Below are positions 1-6,042 of a stretch of 6,042 nt of DNA, one piece after another; the stretch's first letter is position 1, and each line of letters begins with the position of its first letter. The notes under the pieces are model-generated. The model had not been told where the DNA came from, did not search any database, and was given only the letters and a program-made list of their open reading frames with translations. The DNA is taken from NCBI GenBank assembly GCA_022712475.1, contig JALAGK010000376.1, forward strand, positions 1-6,042, in the 5' to 3' direction. This stretch comes from Enterobacteriaceae bacterium (GTDB lineage: Bacteria; Pseudomonadota; Gammaproteobacteria; Enterobacterales; Enterobacteriaceae). Made by a program: the position numbers and the translations under genes.

Positions 1-9
1 ACATAAGCC

Positions 10-639
10 ATGCTTTCTGTTGTTCTTATTGATGACCACGCCGTTGTGCGTTCTGGTTTTGCCCAACTATTGAATCTTGAAGCGGATATCGACGTTGTAG
101 CCCAGTTTGGCGAGTCCGCTGCGGCGCTGTCCTGGCTGGTGCACCAGTCTCCCGACGTGGCCGTCATGGATATCGCTATGCCGGACGGTGATGGCCTGAG
201 CCTACTGCGCCAGGTACGTGCACGCAGACCCGGGTTTCGCGCCATTATCCTCAGCATTTATGATACCCCCGCGTTCGTACAAAGCGCCATTGAAGCCGGG
301 GCCTGCGGCTATCTGACAAAACGCTGTGGACCTGAGGAGCTGGTACAGGCCGTGCGCTCCGTAGGCGCTGGCGGACATTACCTTTGTGCCGAGGCGCTAA
401 ACGCCATGCGCTGCGCTGGCCAGCCAGCTGGCGTACTAAAAGAACTCACGCCGCGCGAGCGTGAAATTTTTACGCTGCTGGTACGTGGTGAAAGCGTGCG
501 CAGCATTGCTGATAACCTGGAACTGAGCCACAAAACCGTGCACGCGCACCGCGCCAGTATCCTTGGTAAATTGCAGTGCAACACCACCATAGAACTGGTG
601 CATTTTGCGCTTGAGCATAACCTGCTGGCACACTGCTGA
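10..639 (+). CDS. uhpA: UhpA-like response regulator (NarL/LuxR family), sugar-phosphate responsive
   Basis: Cytoplasmic two-component response regulator of 209 aa, likely the transcription activator of this locus. The receiver domain (about 1-120) has the acidic pair D8/D9, phospho-acceptor D54 in a D-I-A-M-P context, S82 and invariant K104. D54 is at the same residue number as in E. coli UhpA, and the N-terminal LIDDH..VRSGFAQLL stretch is strongly UhpA-like. A LuxR-type helix-turn-helix spans about 146-209 (LTPRERE at 146-152, KTVHAHR at 175-181). It is about 13 residues longer than E. coli UhpA (196 aa), with the extra residues before beta-strand 5, in the inter-domain linker and at the C-terminus. 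An in-frame TAA at 4-6 makes ATG 10 the most upstream ATG; no clear Shine-Dalgarno is visible in the nine bases available. The stop overlaps the uhpB start by one base (TGATG), so the two are translationally coupled. By inference this is a diverged paralogue of the classical uhpA serving the adjacent afu genes; the target sites are not proven. Confidence 0.88.
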   Translation: MLSVVLIDDHAVVRSGFAQLLNLEADIDVVAQFGESAAALSWLVHQSPDVAVMDIAMPDGDGLSLLRQVRARRPGFRAIILSIYDTPAFVQSAIEAGACGYLTKRCGPEELVQAVRSVGAGGHYLCAEALNAMRCAGQPAGVLKELTPREREIFTLLVRGESVRSIADNLELSHKTVHAHRASILGKLQCNTTIELVHFALEHNLLAHC

Positions 640-2156
640 TGAAAGCAAGCCTCAAGCACCCGGCACTGTCTCTGTTTATTCTTTTTGCCTGGGCGCCCTG
701 TTGGCTTGCGCTGTGGACGCTAAGCTACTGGCTGCTCAATGACGATATCCAGGCAAGTCTGTTGCTACCCGGTGGCGTCAGCCTCGCGCTACTGATTTTA
801 CTACCTCGTCGCTTCTGGCCGGTGTTGCTACTCGCGCCCCTGGTACTGCTTTTCTGGCTTTATCAACAGCAGATTATCACGGCCCTAAACGCACTGGCGG
901 CCCCGCTACTGCCGTTACCGGTCGCTCTCATCACGCGCCACTACTGGCAGCGTTTTCATCTTTACTGGCAGCAGCTCTCTTTGCTGTTAGCCGCTGCATT
1001 CTCAAACGCACTGCTTGCACTTTGTGTCAGTGCGGCACAGCCGCTGGCGACCTTTCTGGCAAGCCTGACGGGCGGCATCATTATGGCGCCCTTTACCTGG
1101 CTTATCTGGGAGGCGCTGTACCAGCAGCACCGCAGCAACCCACAGTCTACAGAGCTTGCCAGCCCGCCACTTCGCACCTCACTGCTTATCTGGTGCAGTC
1201 TGTTTTTTGCCGCAGGTGCCGGTGCTCAACTGACGCTCGCTCCCCAAATGGAGCGATTACTGCTGATTCTGGTCTTTCTGCCTAATGTCGTGATGGCCTG
1301 GCGTTTTGGCTGGCAGGGCGGTGTGCTGGCGGCACTGACCGGCAGTTTTATCATCACCCTCGCCCGCCAGTTTGGTGCTGGTTTCGCCAGCCTCGCGGAG
1401 ATGGAGTTGTTCCTGACCACCCAGGCACTGCTGGGTATGGGTGTTGGTATCGCCGTCAGCCGCCAACAACACCTGACGCAGCACCTGGAACACTACCGCC
1501 TGCGGCTGGAGAACGAGTTGCAGGCACGGCGCCAACTGACGGAACGACTGGTACATACAGAAGAAGAAACACGCAAAATGCTGGCACGTGAGCTACACGA
1601 TGAAATCGGACAGAACATTACCGCCATTCAAATTCAGTCGCGCCTGGTCACACGTTATACTGACGCCCCCGGAGCCCTGCAGGCAGCTGGTTCGATTGAA
1701 AATATGGCGCTGCGCATTCACCAGGTGACGCGTCAACTGCTGCGCCAGCTGCGCCCTCCGGTACCTGAGGAAATTACCCTCCACGATGCACTGGAACACC
1801 TTATTACTGAATTTGCCTTTGCCGAGCGTGGCATTGACTGCCGTATGGACTACCGCCTGACCCACCCACCGCAAAACGATACCGTGCGCTTTACGCTTTA
1901 CCGACTGGTACAGGAACTATTGAACAACATTACGCGCCATGCCAATGCACGGCATATCCGCATTCTACTGGACCAGAACGCGCACGCTATAGCGCTTGAT
2001 ATCAGCGACGACGGTGTGGGCATTGCGCCCGGTGAGCACAAAGGGATGGGGCTACGCGGCATGCGTGAGCGTATTCACGCGCTTGGCGGCAGCTTTCACA
2101 TTGAGAACCGTCAGGGAACCCACGTAATTGTTAACCTGCCCACATTTCATTCATAA
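639..2156 (+). CDS. uhpB: UhpB-like membrane sensor histidine kinase
   Basis: Inner-membrane histidine kinase of 505 aa (E. coli UhpB is about 500), the expected partner of the preceding regulator. Residues about 10-275 are very hydrophobic, with roughly seven or eight membrane segments (MASE1-like sensor region). A charged, coiled-coil-prone linker follows at about 278-312. The dimerisation/phosphotransfer domain is of the HisKA_3 type, with H320 as the phosphorylation site in E-L-H-D-E-I-G-Q (318-325). The ATPase domain has an N-box (E426, N430, H434), G1 D-D-G-V-G (457-461) and G2 G-M-G-L-R-G-M (469-475), the arrangement shared with NarX/UhpB/DegS kinases. All key residues are present, so it looks active. 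In the classical system UhpB forms a complex with UhpC, which supplies ligand recognition; UhpB itself has no obvious large periplasmic sensor domain, and the same is seen here. The ATG at 639 is fixed by overlap with the uhpA stop and by the start of the first membrane segment. Confidence 0.88.
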   Translation: MKASLKHPALSLFILFAWAPCWLALWTLSYWLLNDDIQASLLLPGGVSLALLILLPRRFWPVLLLAPLVLLFWLYQQQIITALNALAAPLLPLPVALITRHYWQRFHLYWQQLSLLLAAAFSNALLALCVSAAQPLATFLASLTGGIIMAPFTWLIWEALYQQHRSNPQSTELASPPLRTSLLIWCSLFFAAGAGAQLTLAPQMERLLLILVFLPNVVMAWRFGWQGGVLAALTGSFIITLARQFGAGFASLAEMELFLTTQALLGMGVGIAVSRQQHLTQHLEHYRLRLENELQARRQLTERLVHTEEETRKMLARELHDEIGQNITAIQIQSRLVTRYTDAPGALQAAGSIENMALRIHQVTRQLLRQLRPPVPEEITLHDALEHLITEFAFAERGIDCRMDYRLTHPPQNDTVRFTLYRLVQELLNNITRHANARHIRILLDQNAHAIALDISDDGVGIAPGEHKGMGLRGMRERIHALGGSFHIENRQGTHVIVNLPTFHS

Positions 2157-2167
2157 AAGCGCCGTTA

Positions 2168-2186
2168 TCCAGGAATAAGTCCTGGA
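2168..2186. promoter_or_regulatory. Perfect 7-bp inverted repeat in the uhpB-uhpC gap (operator or mRNA hairpin)
   Basis: TCCAGGA (2168-2174) and TCCTGGA (2180-2186) are exact inverted repeats around a 5-base ATAAG spacer, in the 97-base gap between uhpB and uhpC. No T-tract follows directly (a run of five T lies 22 bases later, 2209-2213), so it is not a good intrinsic terminator. It could be a binding site for a dimeric regulator such as the neighbouring UhpA-like protein, or an intercistronic mRNA hairpin affecting stability. A TATAGT hexamer at 2228-2233 could be a -10 element, which would place the palindrome centre about 60 bases upstream of a start near 2240, but no convincing -35 is present. 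The structure is certain; its function is inference. Confidence 0.5.
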
Positions 2187-2244
2187 CAGGCAAGACTGAC
2201 GCTCATCCTTTTTCTGCCTTCGCTGTTTATAGTCGCCCTACTAC

Positions 2245-2250
2245 GGAGGA
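2245..2250 (+). promoter_or_regulatory. Strong ribosome-binding site of uhpC
   Basis: GGAGGA ends three bases before the ATG at 2254; the GGAGG core ends at 2249. It is the strongest Shine-Dalgarno match in the window and supports the chosen start. It also indicates that uhpC is translated independently of uhpB, unlike the coupled uhpA-uhpB pair. Confidence 0.75.
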
Positions 2251-2253
2251 ACT

Positions 2254-3573
2254 ATGTCCCTGAGGCTATCGCAAGAAGAGATTGACCGCCGCTATCGCTA
2301 CTGGCGACCCCGACTGTTGCTTTCGATGGTGATTGGCTACGCCGCGTTTTACCTCACGCGTAAAAGCGTAAATATTGCCCTGCCGGCAATGCAGCAGGCA
2401 CTGATGCTGGATAAGGCCGATATCGGCCTGCTGGGAACCTTATTTTACGTGGCCTACGGGGTATCAAAGTTTGGTTCCGGGTTGTGGCACGACCGACGCG
2501 GCACGCGCTGGTTTATGGGGGCAGGACTGACGGCAACAGGCGTGCTCAATATTGTCTTTGCTTTTGGCGACAGCTTGCCTCTGTTGCTTGCCATCTGGAC
2601 GCTGAACGGTTTTTTTCAGGGTTGGGGCTGGCCGCCCTGCGCACGGCTGCTGACGCAGTGGTACTCACGCAATGAACGCGGCCTGTGGTGGGGGGGATGG
2701 AACGCTTCAATCAATATTGGTGCGGCGCTGTTACCGCTGCTCAGCACGCTGTTGGTCAGCCTGTGGAGCTGGCGTGCGGCGCTGATGATGCCTGGGATTA
2801 TCGGCATGATTATCGGGCTATGGCTGTGTCGCAACCTGTGCGGTACGCCCCAGCAAGAAGGCCTGCCTGACGTCGGCGAGTGGCGTCAGGATGCGCTTGA
2901 AAGACGCCAGCGGCAAATGAGCCCACCAATGGCGCTCTGGCCAATGCTGCGCGATACCGTACTGGCAAATCCAACCCTGTGGCTGCTCGGGCTGGTGTAC
3001 GTGCTGGTGTACCTGATTCGAATTGCGCTCAACGACTGGGCCAACCTGTGGATGGCAGAAAGCCACAACATAAGCCTGATGGGCGCGAATGCCACCGTGA
3101 TGTTGTTTGAGGCAGGCGGCCTCGCAGGTGCGCTGTTTGCCGGCTGGGGCTCAGATTTACTGTTTCGCGGGCAGAGGGCCCCCATGATCCTCCTGTTTGC
3201 GCTTGGTGTGTTTGTGACTGTATGTGCGTTATGGCTAATGCCGATACATCACTACGCACTACTGGCAGCCACATTTTTTAGCTGCGGTTTTTTTGTCTTC
3301 GGTCCGCAAATGCTAACTGGCCTTGCTGCCGTGGAATGCTGCCACAAAGATGCCGCTGGCTCTGTCACCGGCTTTCTTGGACTCTTTGCCTATCTTGGAG
3401 CGGCGCTGGCAGGCTGGCCACTGGCCCACATTATTGAGCGTTATGGCTGGCCTGGGATGTTCGTGGCGCTGGCGATAGCCGCAACGCTGATTGCTTTGCT
3501 GTTAATGCCACTGCTGATGGTGGCCGGGGAAACGCCGCAAAGTCGCGGTGCCTCTCTACCCTCTGAACGATAA
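2254..3573 (+). CDS. uhpC: UhpC-like sugar-phosphate receptor/antiporter (MFS, organophosphate:phosphate antiporter family)
   Basis: Inner-membrane protein of 439 aa, the same length class as E. coli UhpC, with about twelve membrane segments in two halves and a central cytoplasmic loop containing E-W-R-Q-D-A-L-E (209-216), as in UhpC. Family landmarks are YLTRKS (33-38), DIGLLGTLFY, YGVSKF, the Q-G-W-G-W-P-P-C-A-R stretch (122-131), WLMP and FFVFGPQML (G350, P351). R36 and R256 appear equivalent to the two arginines that UhpT/GlpT-type carriers need for phosphate-group binding, so ligand binding should be intact. In E. coli, UhpC acts mainly as the external glucose-6-phosphate receptor that activates UhpB; that role is assumed here because uhpA and uhpB lie directly upstream and an importer lies directly downstream. 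Resemblance to UhpC is clearly stronger than to UhpT or GlpT, judged from remembered sequences. The stop lies 16 bases before the afuA start, suggesting one transcript. The exact sugar phosphate is not known. Confidence 0.85.
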   Translation: MSLRLSQEEIDRRYRYWRPRLLLSMVIGYAAFYLTRKSVNIALPAMQQALMLDKADIGLLGTLFYVAYGVSKFGSGLWHDRRGTRWFMGAGLTATGVLNIVFAFGDSLPLLLAIWTLNGFFQGWGWPPCARLLTQWYSRNERGLWWGGWNASINIGAALLPLLSTLLVSLWSWRAALMMPGIIGMIIGLWLCRNLCGTPQQEGLPDVGEWRQDALERRQRQMSPPMALWPMLRDTVLANPTLWLLGLVYVLVYLIRIALNDWANLWMAESHNISLMGANATVMLFEAGGLAGALFAGWGSDLLFRGQRAPMILLFALGVFVTVCALWLMPIHHYALLAATFFSCGFFVFGPQMLTGLAAVECCHKDAAGSVTGFLGLFAYLGAALAGWPLAHIIERYGWPGMFVALAIAATLIALLLMPLLMVAGETPQSRGASLPSER

Positions 3574-3577
3574 AAAT

Positions 3578-3582
3578 AAGGA
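3578..3582 (+). promoter_or_regulatory. Ribosome-binding site of afuA, deciding its start
   Basis: AAGGA lies seven bases before ATG 3590, in an A-rich, unstructured leader. It supports ATG 3590 over the in-frame GTG at 3548, which lies inside uhpC, has no good Shine-Dalgarno and would put about 14 polar, charged residues in front of a normal signal peptide. Confidence 0.75.
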
Positions 3583-3589
3583 CAATAAA

Positions 3590-4621
3590 ATGAAAGTCAC
3601 ACCGTTATCCTGTCTTATCACCGCCGCACTGACGCTGGCTACACTCACCGGAGGCGTACAGGCAAAAGGCCGTCTCGTGGTTTACTGCAGCGGCACTAAT
3701 GAGCTGTGCGAAGCTGAGACTAAAGCGTTTGGCGAAAAGTATGATGTTAAAACCTCGTTTATCCGTAACGGATCCGGCAGCACACTTGCCAAAATCGACG
3801 CTGAAAAGAAAAACCCGCAAGCCGATGTCTGGTACGGCGGCACCCTCGATCCGCATTCTCAGGCTGGTGAAATGGAATTGCTGGCCCCTTATAAATCATC
3901 AAATCTGACACAGATTCTGGCGCAATTCCGCGATCCGGCAAAACGCAAAGGCAACTACTCATCTGCGGTGTATATCGGCATTCTCGGTTTTGGCGTTAAC
4001 ACCGAGCGCCTTAAAGAAAAAAATCTGCCCGTGCCGCAGTGCTGGAAAGATTTAACCAAGCCGGAATACAAGGGCGAGATCCAGATTGCCGACCCGCAAA
4101 GCTCCGGCACCGCCTACACCGCGCTCGCTACCTTTGTGCAGCTATGGGGCGAAGATGACGCGTTCAAATACCTCAAAGCGCTCAACAGCAATATTTCCCA
4201 GTACACCAAATCCGGTATTGCCCCCGCGCGCAACGCCGCTCGCGGCGAAACTGCCATTGGTATTGGCTTCCTGCATGACTATTCGCTGGAAAAAGAGAAC
4301 GGCGCGCCGCTGACGCTGGTTTCCCCGTGTGAAGGCACTGGCTATGAAATTGGCGGCGTGAGCCTGCTTAAAGGCGCACGTAATGCCGAGAACGGGAAGC
4401 TGTTCATTGACTGGGTGCTGTCAAAAGAGGCGCAGGAACTGTCCTGGAAGAAAGGTAAGTCTTACCAGATCCTCACTAATACCACGGCACAAAGCTCACC
4501 ACATTCGCTCAAGCTCAATGAGCTTAAGCTGATTGACTACGACATAAACACGTACGGTGCCACTGAGACCCGCAAAGCGCTCATCAGCAAGTGGGTCAGT
4601 GAAGTGAAGATGGGCAAATAA
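3590..4621 (+). CDS. afuA: AfuA-like periplasmic sugar-phosphate-binding protein of an ABC importer
   Basis: Periplasmic solute-binding protein of 343 aa (type 2 fold, the family annotated as ferric-binding FbpA/AfuA). A Sec signal peptide covers 1-25: M-K start, hydrophobic core about 8-22, V-Q-A cleavage before K26. The mature protein starts with RLVVYCSG, typical of the family. Ferric-binding members have a Tyr pair in the ligand cleft; here that region reads G-F-L-H229-D230-Y and is followed by C-E-G-T-G-Y-E253. Subtracting the signal gives H204, D205 and E228, within one position of the His, Asp and Glu that I recall as sugar-phosphate contacts in Actinobacillus AfuA. This favours glucose-6-phosphate, fructose-6-phosphate or sedoheptulose-7-phosphate as ligand rather than iron. 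The mature part has exactly four cysteines (33, 40, 151, 247), which could form two disulfides. It should deliver ligand to the AfuB permease encoded downstream. It follows a UhpABC-type sensing module by 16 bases, which fits a sugar-phosphate role. Substrate is inferred, not shown. Confidence 0.87.
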   Translation: MKVTPLSCLITAALTLATLTGGVQAKGRLVVYCSGTNELCEAETKAFGEKYDVKTSFIRNGSGSTLAKIDAEKKNPQADVWYGGTLDPHSQAGEMELLAPYKSSNLTQILAQFRDPAKRKGNYSSAVYIGILGFGVNTERLKEKNLPVPQCWKDLTKPEYKGEIQIADPQSSGTAYTALATFVQLWGEDDAFKYLKALNSNISQYTKSGIAPARNAARGETAIGIGFLHDYSLEKENGAPLTLVSPCEGTGYEIGGVSLLKGARNAENGKLFIDWVLSKEAQELSWKKGKSYQILTNTTAQSSPHSLKLNELKLIDYDINTYGATETRKALISKWVSEVKMGK

Positions 4622-4629
4622 TGCAGTGC

Positions 4630-4649
4630 GCGTGGCGCTCGCGCCACGC
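4630..4649 (+). other. GC-rich mRNA hairpin between afuA and afuB
   Basis: An 8-bp perfect stem (4630-4637 with 4642-4649) closes a CTCG tetraloop, starting eight bases after the afuA stop. It is followed by CTTTC rather than a real U-tract, so full termination is unlikely. Hairpins in this position, between the binding-protein gene and the permease gene of ABC operons (for example malE-malF), are known to slow 3' decay or reduce downstream expression, giving excess binding protein. That role is inferred here; the stem itself is directly visible. Confidence 0.65.
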
Positions 4650-4666
4650 CTTTCACCTTCGGCCGA

Positions 4667-4671
4667 CGAGG
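4667..4671 (+). promoter_or_regulatory. Ribosome-binding site of afuB
   Basis: CGAGG ends six bases before ATG 4678, a moderate Shine-Dalgarno with good spacing. It lies 17 bases beyond the intergenic hairpin, which leaves it accessible to ribosomes. Confidence 0.55.
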
Positions 4672-4677
4672 CAAATT

Positions 4678-6042
4678 ATGTCTGAAACGTTATCATTACG
4701 CGTCCCGCCACGCCGGGATGCTATTTTCGGCTGGCTGGCGCTTGCCTGGCTCGCCTTCGCCCTGTTGCCATCATGGAGCCTGGACTATGGGCTGCTGGAA
4801 TCAACGGGTGATGAAATTCTAGCCTCCTACAGCTGGGCCTCACTCAACATCAGCCTGTTGTGGTATCTGCTGCCGTGCGCACTGTTACTGCGCCCGCTGA
4901 CGCCTGGCGGGCGCGATAAGCGTCGTCGTCACTATGCTGACGCCGCCTGGGCCACGCTGTGTGCAGGCTTTATTGTCGTTAGCGCAACGCTTGAAGGCCG
5001 TGGGCTGGGTTATGCCAGTATTGTGCTGTTTATTGCACTCGGCGCGATCATCACGCTGGCGCTCTCACGACTTGAATGGCTCGGTGGCGACAAGTTTGTA
5101 ATTGGTGCGCTGGTGGTCATTGTCGCGCTCATTGGTGTGTTCATTGTCTGGCCCAGCGTAGCCATTTTCATCCCGATGTTTGAGGACGCCAACGGGATGT
5201 TCGCCCCCCTGGGGTTTCTTGGCGTGCTGTCGCAGGCGCATATCGTGCAGACCATTATCAACTCGGTGCTGCTGGCAGTGGCCGTCGGCATGGGATGCAC
5301 CTTCTTTGGACTGGTGCTGGCCATTTACACCACACGTATCGCCAGACGCAGCGCCATTATTGGCCGCGTGTTCTCCATTCTCCCCATTGTGACGCCCCCG
5401 TTTGTGGTGGGCCTTGGCGTAACATTAATGATGGGTCGTTCGGGTTATGTCACTGAATGGCTGACTACTATCGGTTTGACCAACACTAACTGGCTGTACG
5501 GCTTTACCGGCATCTGGCTGGCGCAGGTGCTGGCCTTTACGCCGATGGCATTTATGATCCTCGACGGTGCGATTAAAACCATTCATCCGTCTCAGGAAGA
5601 AGCGTCGTACACGCTACGCGCCAGCCACTGGCAAACGTTTTTTAACGTCTTCATACCGCTGCTACGCCCGGCACTGGCAAACGCCTTTCTGATTGTAGTG
5701 GTACAGTCTCTGGCCGATTTCAGCAACCCACTGGTGCTGGGTGGCAACTTTGATGTACTCGCCACACAAATTTATTTCTATATTACCGGCTCACAGCTTG
5801 ATTACCAGGCCGCCAGTACGCTGGGTGCGTTCCTGCTGATCTTCTCACTGGGCGTGTTCTGCATTCAGTATCTGTGGATTGGCAAACGCTCTTACGTCAC
5901 TGTTTCGGGTAAGTCTTATCGCGGCGATGTCCAGCCACTGCCTCGCGGGCTGATCCGCGGGGTGAATGCGCTGCTCGTCATTTGGGTCGGTTTCAACGCC
6001 CTGCTTTATGGCAGTATTTTCTACGGTAGCTTTACTGTTAAC
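4678..6042 (+). CDS. afuB: AfuB-like fused ABC permease, 3' end outside the window
   Basis: Inner-membrane permease of the AfuABC importer. The frame from ATG 4678 stays open through the last base, giving the first 455 residues; AfuB-type permeases are about 690 aa, so roughly a third is missing. Residues 1-170 hold about five hydrophobic segments (near 16-34, 55-72, 88-104, 110-130, 140-165) with a basic loop (RDKRRRH) near residue 80. A MetI-like transmembrane core follows from about 190 (IVQTIINSVLLAVAVGMG) to about 390. Its cytoplasmic EAA loop, which docks the ATPase, begins at E307-E308-A309 and ends in F-I-P-L-L; the usual Gly of this motif appears replaced by R314. Another membrane segment begins at about 425 and should open the second permease half, as expected for a two-domain FbpB/AfuB fusion. 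The start is supported by the Shine-Dalgarno and the 56-base gap to afuA. An ATPase gene (afuC) is expected next but is not in the window. Confidence 0.85.
   Translation, partial: MSETLSLRVPPRRDAIFGWLALAWLAFALLPSWSLDYGLLESTGDEILASYSWASLNISLLWYLLPCALLLRPLTPGGRDKRRRHYADAAWATLCAGFIVVSATLEGRGLGYASIVLFIALGAIITLALSRLEWLGGDKFVIGALVVIVALIGVFIVWPSVAIFIPMFEDANGMFAPLGFLGVLSQAHIVQTIINSVLLAVAVGMGCTFFGLVLAIYTTRIARRSAIIGRVFSILPIVTPPFVVGLGVTLMMGRSGYVTEWLTTIGLTNTNWLYGFTGIWLAQVLAFTPMAFMILDGAIKTIHPSQEEASYTLRASHWQTFFNVFIPLLRPALANAFLIVVVQSLADFSNPLVLGGNFDVLATQIYFYITGSQLDYQAASTLGAFLLIFSLGVFCIQYLWIGKRSYVTVSGKSYRGDVQPLPRGLIRGVNALLVIWVGFNALLYGSIFYGSFTVN

Noticed and set aside
1..9. Remnant of an upstream gene or a promoter before uhpA
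   Set aside because: Nine bases are too few; only an in-frame TAA is visible, which cannot be assigned to another gene.
1022..1285. Short + strand open frame inside uhpB, and similar short frames in uhpA, uhpC and afuA on both strands
   Set aside because: They lie inside well-supported genes, show no family resemblance and no ribosome-binding sites of note.
2168..2213. Intrinsic terminator after uhpB
   Set aside because: The stem is only 7 bp and the nearest T-run begins 22 bases after it, so the pieces do not form a terminator.
2690..2696. Run of seven G in uhpC as a frameshift or slippage site
   Set aside because: The reading frame matches UhpC on both sides (WWGGWN region) with no change of frame; nothing else suggests programmed slippage.
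3548..3589. GTG at 3548 as the start of afuA
   Set aside because: It lies within uhpC, lacks a Shine-Dalgarno and would add about 14 polar residues before a standard signal peptide; ATG 3590 has AAGGA at proper spacing.
3590..4621. Iron(III) uptake as the role of the ABC operon
   Set aside because: The Tyr pair of ferric-binding proteins is absent, no Fur-box-like sequence was noticed in the short leader, and the neighbours are sugar-phosphate sensors.
5010..5324. Open frame of 104 codons on the - strand
   Set aside because: It lies antisense to afuB, whose frame and membrane protein character are clear; it is Ser/Thr/Pro/Met-rich and resembles no family.

Overview
The window looks like chromosomal DNA from a gammaproteobacterium of the Enterobacterales. 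All recognisable proteins resemble enterobacterial families, the DNA is moderately GC-rich, genes are tightly packed, and ribosome-binding sites are of the AGGA/GGAGG type. I cannot name the genus. All five genes lie on the + strand, and there is no sign of mobile elements, RNA genes or CRISPR.

The first part (10-3573) is a complete hexose-phosphate sensing module of the UhpABC type. It comprises a NarL/LuxR-family response regulator (uhpA-like), a membrane histidine kinase with a MASE1-like sensor region (uhpB-like), and a major-facilitator receptor/transporter of the organophosphate:phosphate antiporter family (uhpC-like). uhpA and uhpB overlap by one base. uhpB and uhpC are separated by 97 bases holding a perfect 7-bp palindrome.

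The second part (3590-6042) is the start of an ABC importer operon. It has a periplasmic binding protein (afuA) and a large fused permease (afuB) cut by the right edge of the window. The ATPase gene (afuC) is expected just beyond. By name this importer belongs to the 'ferric transporter' family. However, the binding protein has a His-Asp pair and a downstream Glu where true ferric-binding proteins have a Tyr pair. That pattern fits the AfuABC hexose/heptose-phosphate importers described in Actinobacillus, Citrobacter rodentium and EHEC.

Taken together, UhpC and UhpB probably sense an external sugar phosphate (glucose-6-phosphate in the classical system) and phosphorylate UhpA. UhpA would then activate transcription of a high-affinity, ATP-driven sugar-phosphate importer, rather than the antiporter UhpT of the classical locus. 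uhpC and afuA are only 16 bases apart, so the ABC genes are probably at least partly co-transcribed with the sensing genes. A GC-rich hairpin between afuA and afuB may favour high expression of the binding protein. The pairing of uhpABC-like genes with afuABC is already known; the least explained elements here are the two intergenic structures.
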